Positions 27,125 through 36,599 of a DNA stretch of 64,000 nt are shown here, piece by piece. Location of the stretch: assembly GCF_027789125.1 (NCBI RefSeq), contig NZ_JAQFVF010000026.1, positions 124,001 through 188,000 on the forward strand, read 5' to 3'. The number at the start of each line of letters is the position of its first letter. Positions within the stretch are counted from its first letter, which is position 1. The position numbers and the translations under genes are program-made. Under the pieces are notes generated by a model. The model was not told the DNA's origin. It did not search any database and was given only the letters and a program-made list of their open reading frames with translations. This DNA is from Paenibacillus aestuarii (GTDB taxonomy: Bacteria > Bacillota > Bacilli > Paenibacillales > NBRC-103111).

Positions 27125-27832
27125 ATGGGGAAGGCGTTTGATTTTTCGTTGGTTTGGGTATATTTTCCAAAGCTGCTCGCGTTTTTGCACATTACATTAT
27201 TCATCGTGGCCGCCTCCGTCATCCTAGGGGTGTTGATCGGGCTCGTCGTGGCGCTGCCGAGACTGTATGGCGTTCCCGTTCTGAACAGAATCGTAGTCGT
27301 CTATATCTCGTTCACAAGAGGGACTCCAATTTTGATCCAAATGTTCCTTGTCTACTACGGCGTCCCCGAGCTGCTTAAAGCAGTGGGCGTTGATGTATCC
27401 GATGTCCAGCCGCTTGTGTTCGTGATCCTCACCTATGCGCTTCACTTCGCCGCCTATTTCTCGGAAATCGTGCGCTCGGCGGTGAACGCCGTAGACCGGG
27501 GACAGGCGGAAGCCGGTTACTCGATCGGGATGAGCGGTTATTACGTCTTGAAGAGGATTGTACTGCCACAAGCGTGGAGGGTGGCGTTTCCGAACGTCGG
27601 CAATTTGATCATCGGTACATTGAAGGATACGTCTCTGGCCTATACGCTCGGGGTCATGGATGTCGTCGGGCGCGCAGAGATGCTCGGCACGACGTACCAT
27701 TTTCTTGAAATATGGATTGCACTTTCCATCATTTATTATGCCATTGTCTTAATCGTTGAGTATGTGTACCGGCTGGCGGAGCGACGGATCAACCGCTTCG
27801 AAGGGTCGGCAGCAGCCGCTCATGGTGTATAG
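27125..27832 (+). CDS. Amino-acid ABC transporter permease (TcyL-like)
   Basis: This 235-residue polar-amino-acid permease (HisMQ/TcyL type) has the SFTRGTPILIQMFLVYYG segment and the EAA-type loop GQAEAGYSIGMSGYYVLKRIVLPQA. It forms a heterodimeric channel with the next gene product. The likely substrates are cystine or S-modified cysteine derivatives, judged from the operon context. Confidence 0.88.
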   Translation: MGKAFDFSLVWVYFPKLLAFLHITLFIVAASVILGVLIGLVVALPRLYGVPVLNRIVVVYISFTRGTPILIQMFLVYYGVPELLKAVGVDVSDVQPLVFVILTYALHFAAYFSEIVRSAVNAVDRGQAEAGYSIGMSGYYVLKRIVLPQAWRVAFPNVGNLIIGTLKDTSLAYTLGVMDVVGRAEMLGTTYHFLEIWIALSIIYYAIVLIVEYVYRLAERRINRFEGSAAAAHGV

Positions 27833-27844
27833 GAGGGATCCCCT

Positions 27845-28555
27845 ATTCAGATTGATTTCGCATTTATGCTGGAGGCGTTCCTCGCGATGTTTAAGGCGCT
27901 TCCGCTCACGCTGGTTATCTCTATCGTTCCGTTATTTACAGGATTTATCCTCGGTGGAGCCGTTGCCTTCATCCGCATGTACAAGATCAAATACATTCAC
28001 CGCCTTGCGCAGCTGTATGTCTCTTTTTTCCGTGGCACACCGATTCTGCTTCACATTATGCTGGTTTACTTTGCGTTTCCGATGATCTTTGACGCTTTGG
28101 CCGTCAAATTTGGCTGGAGTGTCCGCTCAAGTGTCATTCCGCTGATTACGTTCATTTTTGTCGCATTCACGCTGAATATCGGCGCTTATATGTCGGAGAC
28201 GATCCGCTCCGGGATTCTATCTGTCAGTGTCGGGCAGCTGGAGGCCGCCTATTCGGTGGGGATGACGACGCCACAAGCGATGAAGCGGATCGTGCTGCCA
28301 CAAGCCCTCATGTCCAGTTTGCCGAACTTACTGAGTAAATTCGTCGGCCTACTGCACGGCTCGTCGCTAGCTTTCACTATCTCCTTACAGGAATTGAACG
28401 GGACAGCGCATATCGTCGCGATGAGGAACTGGAAGTACCTCGAGGCGTACATCGCCGCAGCAGCGATGTACTGGGTGTTGACGATAGCAGCTGAATACGG
28501 ATCTGCCCTGCTGGAGAAAAGGTTGAATCGTTACAACCGGGGGGGCGTGGCGTAG
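27845..28555 (+). CDS. Amino-acid ABC transporter permease (TcyM-like), probable ATT start
   Basis: This second polar-amino-acid permease has SFFRGTPILLHIMLVYFAFP and the loop GQLEAAYSVGMTTPQAMKRIV. The first ATG in frame (27866) is 28 bases from the only good ribosome binding site, AGGAGGG at 27831-27837. An in-frame ATT at 27845 sits seven bases after it and restores an IQIDFAFM N-terminus of the usual length. I therefore place the start at this non-canonical codon (inference). If ATG is used instead, the protein has 229 residues. Confidence 0.82.
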   Translation: MQIDFAFMLEAFLAMFKALPLTLVISIVPLFTGFILGGAVAFIRMYKIKYIHRLAQLYVSFFRGTPILLHIMLVYFAFPMIFDALAVKFGWSVRSSVIPLITFIFVAFTLNIGAYMSETIRSGILSVSVGQLEAAYSVGMTTPQAMKRIVLPQALMSSLPNLLSKFVGLLHGSSLAFTISLQELNGTAHIVAMRNWKYLEAYIAAAAMYWVLTIAAEYGSALLEKRLNRYNRGGVA

Positions 28556-28649
28556 AGCTTAGATCGAATAGTTGAATCGTTCGATAGAGGAACTCTATTA
28601 GACGATCTCAGAGCTGAATGGTATCGTGGATACATACACTTTTAATTCA

Positions 28650-28673
28650 TAGTATTTCTATGGGAAATAAATG
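28650..28673 (+). promoter_or_regulatory. Weak candidate operator before the ATPase gene
   Basis: TTTCTATGGGAAATAAATG within 28655-28673 resembles the box family at 34888 and 24809 (ATRGG followed by an AT-rich half). It lies in the 157-base gap between permease and ATPase genes. No clear promoter is visible, so confidence is low. Confidence 0.25.
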
Positions 28674-28712
28674 TTTAATGTGCAGGTCAGGCTCATGAAG
28701 GAAGTGATTAGG

Positions 28713-29465
28713 ATGATCACCTTATCTGGAATCACCAAATCGTTTGGACGCATTCAAGTGCTCAAAGGCATCGATCTCCAAGTGAACAAAGGCGAAGTCG
28801 TGGCGATTCTCGGCCCGAGCGGTTCAGGGAAAACGACGCTTCTACGCTGTGTGAACTATTTGGAAAAGCCGAGTGAAGGGACGATTACGATTGGCGAGTT
28901 CAGCGTCGATTGCAAGCGCGCAGCCAAGAAGGAGATCCATCAGCTGCGGCAAAAAACGGCGATGGTGTTCCAGCAGTACAACTTGTTCCGCCATAAGACA
29001 GCTTTGGAAAATGTGATGGAAGGGCTGATCATCGTCAAGCGGATGCCAAAAGAGGAGGCGAGGCAGCGTAGCATCGAGCTGTTGGAAAAGGTGGGGCTCG
29101 GGGGCAAGCTCGATGCATATCCTTCCCAGCTGTCAGGCGGTCAGCAGCAGCGTGTCGGCATTGCCCGGGCGCTGGCTTTGAACCCGGAAGTCATTCTGTT
29201 CGACGAGCCGACCTCTGCGCTCGATCCGGAATTGGTCGGCGAGGTGCTCGCCGTCATCCGCAAGATCGCCAAGGAAGGCATCACGATGATCATCGTCACG
29301 CATGAAATGGCGTTCGCCCAAGAGGTGGCCAGCCATGTTGTGTTCATGGACGGCGGCGTGATCGTCGAGGAAGGCAAGCCCGCCGAGCTGTTCTATCAGC
29401 CGAAAGAGGAACGGACGAAACAGTTTTTAGGCAGGATCCGCCCTGAGCTGACCTATTCTATTTAG
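28713..29465 (+). CDS. Amino-acid ABC transporter ATP-binding protein (TcyN-like)
   Basis: This ATPase of about 250 residues has Walker [11 protein letters not shown]-loop [16 protein letters not shown], signature LSGGQQQR, Walker [14 protein letters not shown] and the H-loop IVTHEM. It belongs to the PAAT family (GlnQ/TcyN) and energises the permeases encoded upstream. The ATG at 28713 follows AAGGAAG; the upstream ATGs lack such a site. Confidence 0.93.
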   Translation: MITLSGITKSFGRIQVLKGIDLQVNKGEVVAILGPSGSGKTTLLRCVNYLEKPSEGTITIGEFSVDCKRAAKKEIHQLRQKTAMVFQQYNLFRHKTALENVMEGLIIVKRMPKEEARQRSIELLEKVGLGGKLDAYPSQLSGGQQQRVGIARALALNPEVILFDEPTSALDPELVGEVLAVIRKIAKEGITMIIVTHEMAFAQEVASHVVFMDGGVIVEEGKPAELFYQPKEERTKQFLGRIRPELTYSI

Positions 29466-29508
29466 CAAAAACAACACCAAATTCAACCATATTGAGGAGG
29501 ATCTGACT

Positions 29509-29976
29509 ATGAGTCAAATCGATCTTGATGCGTATTTGAATACGCACCGCCAATTATCGGAAGCTATCCAAGGCTTAACGAAAGAGGAGCTTTCGTGGAA
29601 AGCGAATCCGCAATCATGGAGTGTTACGGAAGTGCTCTCTCACCTTGCGGATCATAATCTTGTGGTGTCGTTCCGGATCCGTGATATTTTGGCAGGCACT
29701 TCCGCAAAGCTTCCCGCTTTTAACCAGGATGCTTGGGTAAGCGGCCAACGGGCGAATGAAGGTGCGGCTGCGGATGTGCTGGAAGCGTTCGGACAGCTGC
29801 TGCGGTACAACAGCCTGCTGTTTCGCCGCCTAAGCAGCGATGATTACGGCAAAAGCGGGATTAATGCAAAAGGTGACACGGTGACCCTTACCGATATTGT
29901 CAATGGTTTTATTAGACATGTGAACCATCATATCGGGCAAATCGAGCGCATCAAACAGGCGGCGTCTGCCGTGTAA
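29509..29976 (+). CDS. DinB/YfiT (BstA-like) metalloenzyme-fold protein
   Basis: This 155-residue DinB-superfamily four-helix protein has candidate metal-ligand histidines in LSHLADHN (about residue 46) and in the C-terminal [13 protein letters not shown]. The family includes bacillithiol S-transferases (BstA) and thiol-dependent enzymes of unknown substrate. Its position between the cystine-type transporter and a monooxygenase suggests thiol transfer or conjugate handling, but no specific reaction can be assigned. Confidence 0.8.
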   Translation: MSQIDLDAYLNTHRQLSEAIQGLTKEELSWKANPQSWSVTEVLSHLADHNLVVSFRIRDILAGTSAKLPAFNQDAWVSGQRANEGAAADVLEAFGQLLRYNSLLFRRLSSDDYGKSGINAKGDTVTLTDIVNGFIRHVNHHIGQIERIKQAASAV

Positions 29977-29993
29977 ACGAGGAGGAAATGCAC

Positions 29994-31352
29994 ATGTCCG
30001 TGCGAAGACAATTGAAACTGGGCGCGATGCTTCATGGTGTCGGCAGCAGTACGTCCGCTTGGCGGCATCCGGATGCCAGCGCGGATGCCAGCGTGAATTT
30101 TGAACTCTATAAGAAATGGGTAACCAAAGCAGAGGCGGGCAAGCTGGATCTCGTGTTTATTGCAGATGGCCTCTATATCAATGAAAAGTCGATTCCCCAT
30201 TTTCTCAATCGCTTTGAACCGTTAACCATCTTAAGTGCGCTTGCCGGTGTGAGCCAGCATATAGGACTGGTAGGTACGTTATCTACGTCCTATAGCGAGC
30301 CGTTCACTGTCGCCAGGCAGTTCGGATCGCTCGATACGATCAGTGGCGGCCGTGCAGGCTGGAATATCGTCACCTCGCCACTCGAAGGTTCGGCGCTCAA
30401 TTATGGCAAGAAGGAGCACCCCGATCACGATCTTCGGTATCGGATTGCGACGGAATTCATTGAGGTGGCGCGCGGTCTTTGGGATTCGTGGGAGGACGAT
30501 GCATTCGTTCGCGACAAGGCGTCGGGGGTTTTCTTCGATCCGGCGAAGTTGCATACGCTGAACCACCAAGGTGAATTCTTCTCCGTTAAAGGTCCGCTCA
30601 ACATCGCCAGGTCGAGGCAGGGGCATCCGGTTATTTTCCAGGCGGGTTCTTCAGAGGTGGGAAAAAATTATGCCGCCAAACATGCGGACGCGATCTTTAC
30701 CGGGCATGAGACGTTGGAAGATGCCGTAAGCTTCTATCGTGACGTAAAGAAACGGGCCGCCACCTTTGGCCGTAATCCCGACAACGTTCTCGTCTTCCCT
30801 GGCATCAGCCCGATCATCGGCAGCACGGAGGAAGAGGCGGAGCGCAAATACCAGGAGACGGCTTCGCTCGTATCGGCGGAGGATGCACTCCGTTATCTGG
30901 GACGGTACTTCGAGCATCATGATTTCTCTCAATATGAGCTGGACGCGCCGTTCCCGGAATTGGGCGATCTCGGCAGGAACAGCTTCCAGAGCACGACGGA
31001 CCGCATCAAGCAGAATGCGAAGGAGAAAGGTCTGACGCTGCGGGAAGCAGCCTTACAGACCGCTACGCCACGCAGCGGTTTCATCGGTACTCCCGAGCAG
31101 GTAGCGGACAAATTGCAGCAGTGGTTCGAACAAGGAGGGGCGGACGGTTTCATGATCGGCTCCGCTGTGCCTAACGCCTTGGAGCAGTTCATCGATCAAG
31201 TCGTACCGATTTTGCAGCAGCGCGGGCTGTTCCGTACTGAATATGAAAGCGACACGCTGCGGGGAAACCTGGGCCTTCCCATACCGAAGAACAGGTATGT
31301 TGAGCAAAAGGATGGGGTGCCAAGCGAGGACCACCAGACAAGCGGCGTTTAG
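29994..31352 (+). CDS. Flavin-dependent monooxygenase, NtaA/YtnJ family (paralogue 2)
   Basis: This luciferase-like monooxygenase of about 452 residues is closely similar to the gene at 45548 (compare [20 protein letters not shown] with [20 protein letters not shown]) and also to 24848. The family blocks [40 protein letters not shown] and [19 protein letters not shown] are complete. ATG 29994 is preferred over 29988 because AGGAGG at 29980-29985 is then eight bases away. It probably oxidises a different S-alkyl or S-acyl cysteine derivative from its paralogues. Confidence 0.9.
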   Translation: MSVRRQLKLGAMLHGVGSSTSAWRHPDASADASVNFELYKKWVTKAEAGKLDLVFIADGLYINEKSIPHFLNRFEPLTILSALAGVSQHIGLVGTLSTSYSEPFTVARQFGSLDTISGGRAGWNIVTSPLEGSALNYGKKEHPDHDLRYRIATEFIEVARGLWDSWEDDAFVRDKASGVFFDPAKLHTLNHQGEFFSVKGPLNIARSRQGHPVIFQAGSSEVGKNYAAKHADAIFTGHETLEDAVSFYRDVKKRAATFGRNPDNVLVFPGISPIIGSTEEEAERKYQETASLVSAEDALRYLGRYFEHHDFSQYELDAPFPELGDLGRNSFQSTTDRIKQNAKEKGLTLREAALQTATPRSGFIGTPEQVADKLQQWFEQGGADGFMIGSAVPNALEQFIDQVVPILQQRGLFRTEYESDTLRGNLGLPIPKNRYVEQKDGVPSEDHQTSGV

Positions 31353-31379
31353 ATAATCATTCACAGGAGGGAGACAAGG

Positions 31380-32402
31380 GTGGGAATTTCGTTGACGGTT
31401 AATATGGAAGATATACGGAGTGCAGATTCGGAGCTGCTGATCCGTGAGCTGAGTGAACAATTAGGAGCGCTATATGAGTCGGACGGAACCGCCGGCTTTC
31501 AACCTTCGGATGTGGAGGTGCCCCGGGCGGCGTTCGTGGTTGCCCGCATCGATGGGTTTCCGGTTGGCTGCGGAGCCCTGCGGCCCTTGGACGCTGCTTC
31601 GGGCGAAGTGAAGCGGATGTATACCCGCAGCGGGTATCGCCGCCAAGGCGTGGCGCAGGCCATCCTTGCAGAATTGGAACGGCTCGCTGCAGCGTTCGGC
31701 TATCGCAGCCTGAAGCTGCAAACCGGTCCCAAACAGCCGGAAGCTGCTGCGCTTTACGAAAGGGTCGGATATTACCGGATCCCGATATTTAGCGGAAATT
31801 GGGACCAGGTGCTGGCTTATCAAAAGGACTTGCCCAGTCATCCAGTATCCGCTGACGTACAGTATCGGCTTGCCACGCCGGATGATGCCGAAAGGCTGCT
31901 TGATGTGATCTACGATGCCTATGTAACCATTCGCGAGCTGGAACTGAAATGGCCGGCTGCTCATGCCGATCTTGAGCAGATTCGAGACAATATAGCCAAA
32001 AATGAGTGCTATGTCCTTGAAGCGGACGGCGTCATTGCGGCAACACTGACATTGTCCAAAGAGCCCTTAGTGCGATGGGACTCCGATCTGCCATTTGTGA
32101 AATGGTTTGCCGTGCACCCCGAATATCAAGGGAGCGGAATCGGCACCAAGCTGCTGAATTGGGTCGAAGAGGCGATCATCTGCGATAAGCTGGGGGCATC
32201 GGCACTGACATTGGCCACTGCAGAGAAGCATCCATGGCTTCTGGCCATGTACGAACGCAAAGGCTATGAGCGCATCCGTTCAGTCGATCACGGCAATGGA
32301 GACGGCACGATGCACCTGCTGAGAAAGGTCGTCAATCCTGAATTATTTGAAGCGGATCTTCTGGCGAAAAAGGGTCATGTGGAAGCTCAACAATTAACTT
32401 AG
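31380..32402 (+). CDS. Tandem GNAT acetyltransferase (two domains)
   Basis: This 340-residue protein has two GCN5-related N-acetyltransferase domains. The first (about residues 10-145) has the acetyl-CoA loop YRRQGVAQAILAELER. The second (about 160-320) has YQGSGIGTKLLNWVEEA and MYERKGYERI. It begins at a GTG after GGAGGGAG. In the B. subtilis thioether salvage loci, a GNAT enzyme (YtmI, YxeL) N-acetylates the substrate before oxidation, so this gene is a good candidate for that step. The tandem form could cover two substrates. Confidence 0.85.
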   Translation: MGISLTVNMEDIRSADSELLIRELSEQLGALYESDGTAGFQPSDVEVPRAAFVVARIDGFPVGCGALRPLDAASGEVKRMYTRSGYRRQGVAQAILAELERLAAAFGYRSLKLQTGPKQPEAAALYERVGYYRIPIFSGNWDQVLAYQKDLPSHPVSADVQYRLATPDDAERLLDVIYDAYVTIRELELKWPAAHADLEQIRDNIAKNECYVLEADGVIAATLTLSKEPLVRWDSDLPFVKWFAVHPEYQGSGIGTKLLNWVEEAIICDKLGASALTLATAEKHPWLLAMYERKGYERIRSVDHGNGDGTMHLLRKVVNPELFEADLLAKKGHVEAQQLT

Positions 32403-32421
32403 TTGAAGGAGGATTTTTATA

Positions 32422-33036
32422 GTGGCTATTTCCCAAGAAAGACGAGAGCAGGCATTTCGCGACGCGGTCTCTGTGCCATCTTTTATCGAGCAGGCACAAG
32501 TGAATCAGAACACATTGCAGCGAAATTTTGCAGCATTTGAGCTTAGCGCTGAAGAGAGGTCTTACTTTGACAACTTGCAAGATCCTGTTGACGTTCTTGT
32601 CCTTGCCCATGACTGGTGCGGGGATGTCGTCGCCAATTTGCCGCTGTTCGGGAGGATTGCCCAAGATACCGGGAAGTTGAATGTGCATGTGCTTCCCCGC
32701 GATCCGCACAATACGGACATTGCCGCAGCCTATCCGTATCGAGACGGCAAGAGTCACATTCCGACCTATATTTTCTTTGATAAAAACGGCGAGGAGCTTG
32801 GAGTGTTCATCGAGCGGCCGGATGAAATTACGGAGCTTCTCGGCGAGTGGAAAGAAGCTTTTTGGAACGAGCACCCGGAGTGGGACGGCCGTGGAAAAGC
32901 GATATCAGCACTGGAAGACGACGTTAAGAAGCCGCTGCTCTCCTACTTGAAAGAACAAAGAGGTGAAGTGCGCGAGCAGGAAAAGACGGCCATCGTGAAT
33001 GTGCTGAAACAGATTATCGGGGAGGCGTCCCGATGA
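32422..33036 (+). CDS. Thioredoxin-fold protein
   Basis: This 204-residue cytosolic protein has a central thioredoxin-like domain: VLVLAHDWCGDVVANLPLF, where WCGD stands in place of WCGPC and only one active-site cysteine is present, then HIPTYIFFDKNGEELG with the cis-proline. It is similar to a thioredoxin-family group common in Bacilli. With one cysteine it is more likely a thiol reductase acting with bacillithiol, or a non-redox relative, than a classic thioredoxin. The stop overlaps the next start (ATGA). Confidence 0.8.
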   Translation: MAISQERREQAFRDAVSVPSFIEQAQVNQNTLQRNFAAFELSAEERSYFDNLQDPVDVLVLAHDWCGDVVANLPLFGRIAQDTGKLNVHVLPRDPHNTDIAAAYPYRDGKSHIPTYIFFDKNGEELGVFIERPDEITELLGEWKEAFWNEHPEWDGRGKAISALEDDVKKPLLSYLKEQRGEVREQEKTAIVNVLKQIIGEASR

Positions 33037-33581
33037 GCCGCTTGAATGAGTATTTGCTTCAAAAACGGGAAGCTTTATTCGCTCGCAGAGCCAAGGCGGA
33101 ACAGCAGCCGGAAGCAGCCGCCAATCGATTCAGTGCCAGAGCAAGAGCGCTTGGACGCAGCGGGGTAAGAGAAATTCGCATCCGTGATTTTCAAGTCATC
33201 AGCGACAGTCCGTTAGACTTTGCGGGTTACAACCTGGGCCCATCTTCGCCTGAGCTGCAGCTTGGCGTGCTAAGCAGCTGCTTAACGCACATTGCGCTCA
33301 TTCAAGCTGCGGAGCGTGGCGTTTCGCTCGAATCACTGGAGGTTGAGGTCGAGGGGGAGATGCATCCGCTTGCCGGCAGACCCGGTTATGAGCATATTCC
33401 GGTGTACCCGCACAATATTCGCTACAAGCTCTACATCCAATCGGAGGAGTCCCTGGAGACGCTGCAGGCGCTTCATGAAGAAATCGAGCGGGTATGCCCG
33501 GTTTTCAATCTTTTGAAGCATCCGCAGCATATTCAGGGAGAACTGGTGGCAGAACAAAGCAAGACTGGTGAGCGTCTATGA
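33033..33581 (+). CDS. OsmC/Ohr-family peroxiredoxin-like protein
   Basis: This 182-residue protein carries the OsmC pattern: IRDFQVISDSPLDFAGYNLGPSSPELQLGVLSSCLTHIALIQA with the peroxidatic-type cysteine at about residue 89, and a second cysteine in ERVCPVFNLLKHP. Such proteins reduce organic hydroperoxides using thiols; some act on persulfides. The operon overlap with both neighbours shows co-expression with the thioredoxin-like protein and a monooxygenase. That fits detoxification of peroxides or sulfur species formed in thioether oxidation. Confidence 0.85.
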   Translation: MSRLNEYLLQKREALFARRAKAEQQPEAAANRFSARARALGRSGVREIRIRDFQVISDSPLDFAGYNLGPSSPELQLGVLSSCLTHIALIQAAERGVSLESLEVEVEGEMHPLAGRPGYEHIPVYPHNIRYKLYIQSEESLETLQALHEEIERVCPVFNLLKHPQHIQGELVAEQSKTGERL

Positions 33582-34708
33582 AATTCGCCTTGTTCAGCTT
33601 AGTGATGAACATTCCCAACGCAGTAACCGGACAAATGCTGACCACGCAGCAAAAGTTTCAAAATATCGTCCAGCAAGCGATGCTTGCCGAGCAGTTGGGC
33701 TTTGACGCTTACGGCATTGGAGAGCGCCATGGCCCTCCATTTCTATCCGCATCTCCGCCAGTGCTGCTGACGGCTATTGCCGCCAGAACGAACGCGATCA
33801 GGCTGCTGACGACGGTTACGGTGCTCAGCGTACTCGACCCGGTTCGGGTGGCGGAGGATTACGCAACGCTGGATCACTTGTCTGGCGGTCGATTCGAAAT
33901 GATTATCGGCAAAGGCAATGATCCGCGCCATTACCCGCTTTTTGGCATCACGGAAGAGGAGCAGTGGGATTCCCTGGCAGAGCGGTATGCGCTGCTCAAG
34001 CGGCTGTGGAGCGAAGAGCAAGTGACGTGGGCGGGCAAATACCGCCCTCCATTAAACGAAGTCACTGTACTGCCGAAGCCTTACCAGCCGCAGATTCCGG
34101 TATGGCACGGCAGCGCCTCCAGTCCGTTGTCAACGGAACTGGCCGCTCGATACGGGGAACCGATCTTTTCGTCCAATTCGTTTCACCCGATGGCTAAATA
34201 TAAAGCGCTGATTGACCATTACCGCGTACGGCTGGAGCATTATGGGCACGATCCGAGCCAAGCAATTGTCGGAGCGGGGGCGGGCAGCTTGTATTTGGCT
34301 GATACCCGGGAGGAAGCCATTGAGCGGTACCGTCCTTATTACAATGCTTTCCATTCGACGGATTCGGCGAAGCATAACCAATCGCCGTTCACGAGTTTGG
34401 AGGACAATTTGGCGAACGGTCCGATCCTGGTCGGCAGTCCCGATAGTGTCGTTGAGAAGATTTTGAAATACCATGAGGCTTATGGTCATCAGGTGTTGTC
34501 GATCAGCGTCGACGGATTGACGGAAACAGAACAGCGCGAGCAGATCGAGCGATTCGCCAAGGAGGTCGCGCCTATCTTGCGTAAGGAGATTCCCAGCACG
34601 GTATGGAGCCGGCCTCCGGTTCAGGGGGTGGTTCAGGCGCCATCACTGTCTCCATCTCCATCGCCATCGTCGTCGAAGGCCGGGTCTGAAAGCGTTCTTC
34701 GCGTGTAG
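33578..34708 (+). CDS. Luciferase-like flavin oxidoreductase (LLM class)
   Basis: This 376-residue LLM-class protein is of a different subgroup from the NtaA-type genes. It has GFDAYGIGERHGPPFLSASP, the ATLDHLSGGRFEMIIGKGND block and IPVWHGSASSPLSTELAARY. The last ~30 residues are a Pro/Ser-rich tail (SLSPSPSPSSSK), unusual for the family and perhaps just low-complexity extension. It is the final gene of the salvage operon, overlapping the OsmC gene, and a terminator follows. FMNH2 may come from a separate reductase; no flavin reductase gene is visible in the window. Confidence 0.85.
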   Translation: MKFALFSLVMNIPNAVTGQMLTTQQKFQNIVQQAMLAEQLGFDAYGIGERHGPPFLSASPPVLLTAIAARTNAIRLLTTVTVLSVLDPVRVAEDYATLDHLSGGRFEMIIGKGNDPRHYPLFGITEEEQWDSLAERYALLKRLWSEEQVTWAGKYRPPLNEVTVLPKPYQPQIPVWHGSASSPLSTELAARYGEPIFSSNSFHPMAKYKALIDHYRVRLEHYGHDPSQAIVGAGAGSLYLADTREEAIERYRPYYNAFHSTDSAKHNQSPFTSLEDNLANGPILVGSPDSVVEKILKYHEAYGHQVLSISVDGLTETEQREQIERFAKEVAPILRKEIPSTVWSRPPVQGVVQAPSLSPSPSPSSSKAGSESVLRV

Positions 34709-34729
34709 ATAAGCGAATAGGAACACGGT

Positions 34730-34766
34730 AACCAGTCTTCTGGAGGAGAAGAAGGCTGGTTTTGCT
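34730..34766 (+). terminator. Terminator of the first salvage operon
   Basis: AACCAGTCTTCT (34730-34741) pairs with AGAAGGCTGGTT (34750-34761), with one wobble pair, and TTGCTG follows. Confidence 0.85.
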
Positions 34767-34798
34767 GTGTCACCGCATCCGCAGCGGGACCTATAGAA

Positions 34799-34822
34799 AT
34801 CTTCTATCCACGGATAGAAGAT
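34799..34822 (+). promoter_or_regulatory. Inverted repeat upstream of the peptide-transporter promoter
   Basis: ATCTTCTATC (34799-34808) and GATAGAAGAT (34813-34822) form a perfect 10-base inverted repeat with a CACG centre, 17 bases before the -35. It could be an activator site (for example for the LysR protein) or a second terminator stem. Confidence 0.5.
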
Positions 34823-34839
34823 CTCTGGAATGGGATGTG

Positions 34840-34908
34840 TTGACGCTGACTGTGGGCGGTGGTAAATTGAGTAAAACTAATTCATAGATAACCAATAGGA
34901 ATTATTAG
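34840..34908 (+). promoter_or_regulatory. Promoter with downstream ATAGGAAT box
   Basis: TTGACG (34840-34845), a 17-base spacer and TAAATT (34863-34868) form a promoter like those at 13635 and 17571. GATAACCAATAGGAATTATT (34887-34906) follows 18 bases later. Its core is shared with 17618-17639 and, in palindromic form, with 24809-24828. The element is a candidate repressor site controlling the peptide/glutathione-type transporter. Confidence 0.65.
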
Positions 34909-34940
34909 AATTGGGTGAATCGGGAGGGTGATGGAGGTCT

Positions 34941-36584
34941 ATGAGAAGGTCTAAATGGGTCACAGTATTCGCGTTGATGATGGTTATTGTTTTGGTGTTG
35001 TCGGCGTGTGGAGACAAACCGGCGTCGCAATCGGGAACAGCAGCTTCCGCAGGAGCTACGACACAGGCGGCCGCACAGGGCGGTGAGATTACGTACGCAC
35101 TTGCCACTTCGCCGGACTCGCTCGATCCGCATCGCTCCGGCTTAGCTGTAGCTGTACGTGTATTCAGAACGATGTATGACAGCTTGGTCGTCCAGCTGCC
35201 CGACAACACGATCAAGCCGTGGCTGGCTACCGAATGGACGATATCCCCGGACGGGAAGAGCTACACATTCAAGCTGCGAAAAGACGTCAAGTTCCACGAC
35301 GGCACGCCGTTTAACGCCGAAGCCGTCAAATACAGCTTTGACCGCATTCTCGATCCGGCGACGAAGGCAGCCAATGCAACGGCTTTGCTCAAACCGTATA
35401 AATCATCCGAAGTCATAGACGAGTATACGATTAAGCTGAATTTGGAAACGCCGTCCGTCGCTTTTCTTGGCAACTTGAGCCAAGCGATGCTGGGCATCGT
35501 CTCCCCAACGGCTGCCAAAAAGTACGGCGATCAATTCGGCAAAAATCCAGTAGGCACCGGGCCATTCAAATTCGTGAAATGGGAAGACAACGCTGAGATT
35601 AAGTTCGAGCGCAACCCGGATTACAACTGGGCGCCGGAGCTCGTCAGCAATAAAGGGAAATCGTACCTGGACGCCATAACGTTCAAAATCATCCCAGAGG
35701 AAGCGACGCGCATCGGCAGCGTTCAAAGCGGTCAGGTCACTGCCGCCGAGACGGTCCCACCGCAAAACATCGTATCGCTCAAAAACGATGCCAAGCTGCA
35801 GCTGCTGCAGGTGAATACAGGCGGACTTCCGTACACGCTGTTTTTTAATCAGAGCCGCCCGCCGTGGAACGACGTGAAAGCCCGGCAAGCTGTTCAATCG
35901 GCTGTCGATATTGACGCGATTGTGAAGACGCTGTACCTCGGCACGTATCAGCGGGCTTGGTCGCCTCTCGCGCCTAGCGCATTCGGGTACGATGCTTCCC
36001 TGGAAAATGCGATCAAGCCGGACTTGGATAAAGCCAACCGACTGCTTGATGAACTGGGTTGGGTGAAGGGAGCGGACGGGGTTCGCGAGAAGGACGGAAA
36101 GAAACTGACGCTGCACTATGTCGACGGGTCCCCCAACCGCGAAAAACGCAATGACATTGCGGCCATGATCCAGCAGCAGCTCAAAAAAGTCGGCATTGCC
36201 GTGGAAGTGGAGATTACGAAAGACGTACAAACGGTCGTTTATACGAATCAAGGTTATGATCTATACGGCAACAGCCAAGTGAACTCAGACCCGGTGGCGC
36301 TCAATTCGTTTTATCATACGACAGCGCCGAATGTTCGCCCTTCCTTGTCCCATTTGTCGGACGCTGAGGTCGATCAGTTGCTCGAGCAAGGGGTTGTGGA
36401 GACGGACACGGCGAAGCGAAAAGAGATTTATAAAAAGGTGCAGCACTCTATTATTGATAATGCGGTGATCCTGCCTATCTACGTGTTCCCTTATACGGTG
36501 GCGGCTTCCAAAAGCTTGAACGGGCTGAAATTTGATGCGCTCGGCTACCCGTTATTTAATGATGTTTCACTCGTAAAAAAATAG
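34941..36584 (+). CDS. Family 5 (Dpp/Opp/GsiB-like) binding lipoprotein
   Basis: This 547-residue lipoprotein has the lipobox VLSAC. The mature part begins with GGEITYALATSPDSLDPHRSG and continues with the family 5 signature around AVKYSFDRILDP, typical of dipeptide, glutathione and nickel binding proteins. It heads a complete ABC operon with two permeases and a fused ATPase. Given the sulfur-related surroundings, glutathione, gamma-glutamyl-cysteine or S-conjugates are possible ligands (inference). GGAGGTCT precedes the ATG. Confidence 0.9.
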   Translation: MRRSKWVTVFALMMVIVLVLSACGDKPASQSGTAASAGATTQAAAQGGEITYALATSPDSLDPHRSGLAVAVRVFRTMYDSLVVQLPDNTIKPWLATEWTISPDGKSYTFKLRKDVKFHDGTPFNAEAVKYSFDRILDPATKAANATALLKPYKSSEVIDEYTIKLNLETPSVAFLGNLSQAMLGIVSPTAAKKYGDQFGKNPVGTGPFKFVKWEDNAEIKFERNPDYNWAPELVSNKGKSYLDAITFKIIPEEATRIGSVQSGQVTAAETVPPQNIVSLKNDAKLQLLQVNTGGLPYTLFFNQSRPPWNDVKARQAVQSAVDIDAIVKTLYLGTYQRAWSPLAPSAFGYDASLENAIKPDLDKANRLLDELGWVKGADGVREKDGKKLTLHYVDGSPNREKRNDIAAMIQQQLKKVGIAVEVEITKDVQTVVYTNQGYDLYGNSQVNSDPVALNSFYHTTAPNVRPSLSHLSDAEVDQLLEQGVVETDTAKRKEIYKKVQHSIIDNAVILPIYVFPYTVAASKSLNGLKFDALGYPLFNDVSLVKK

Positions 36585-36599
36585 AGGAGGCCGCGAAAG

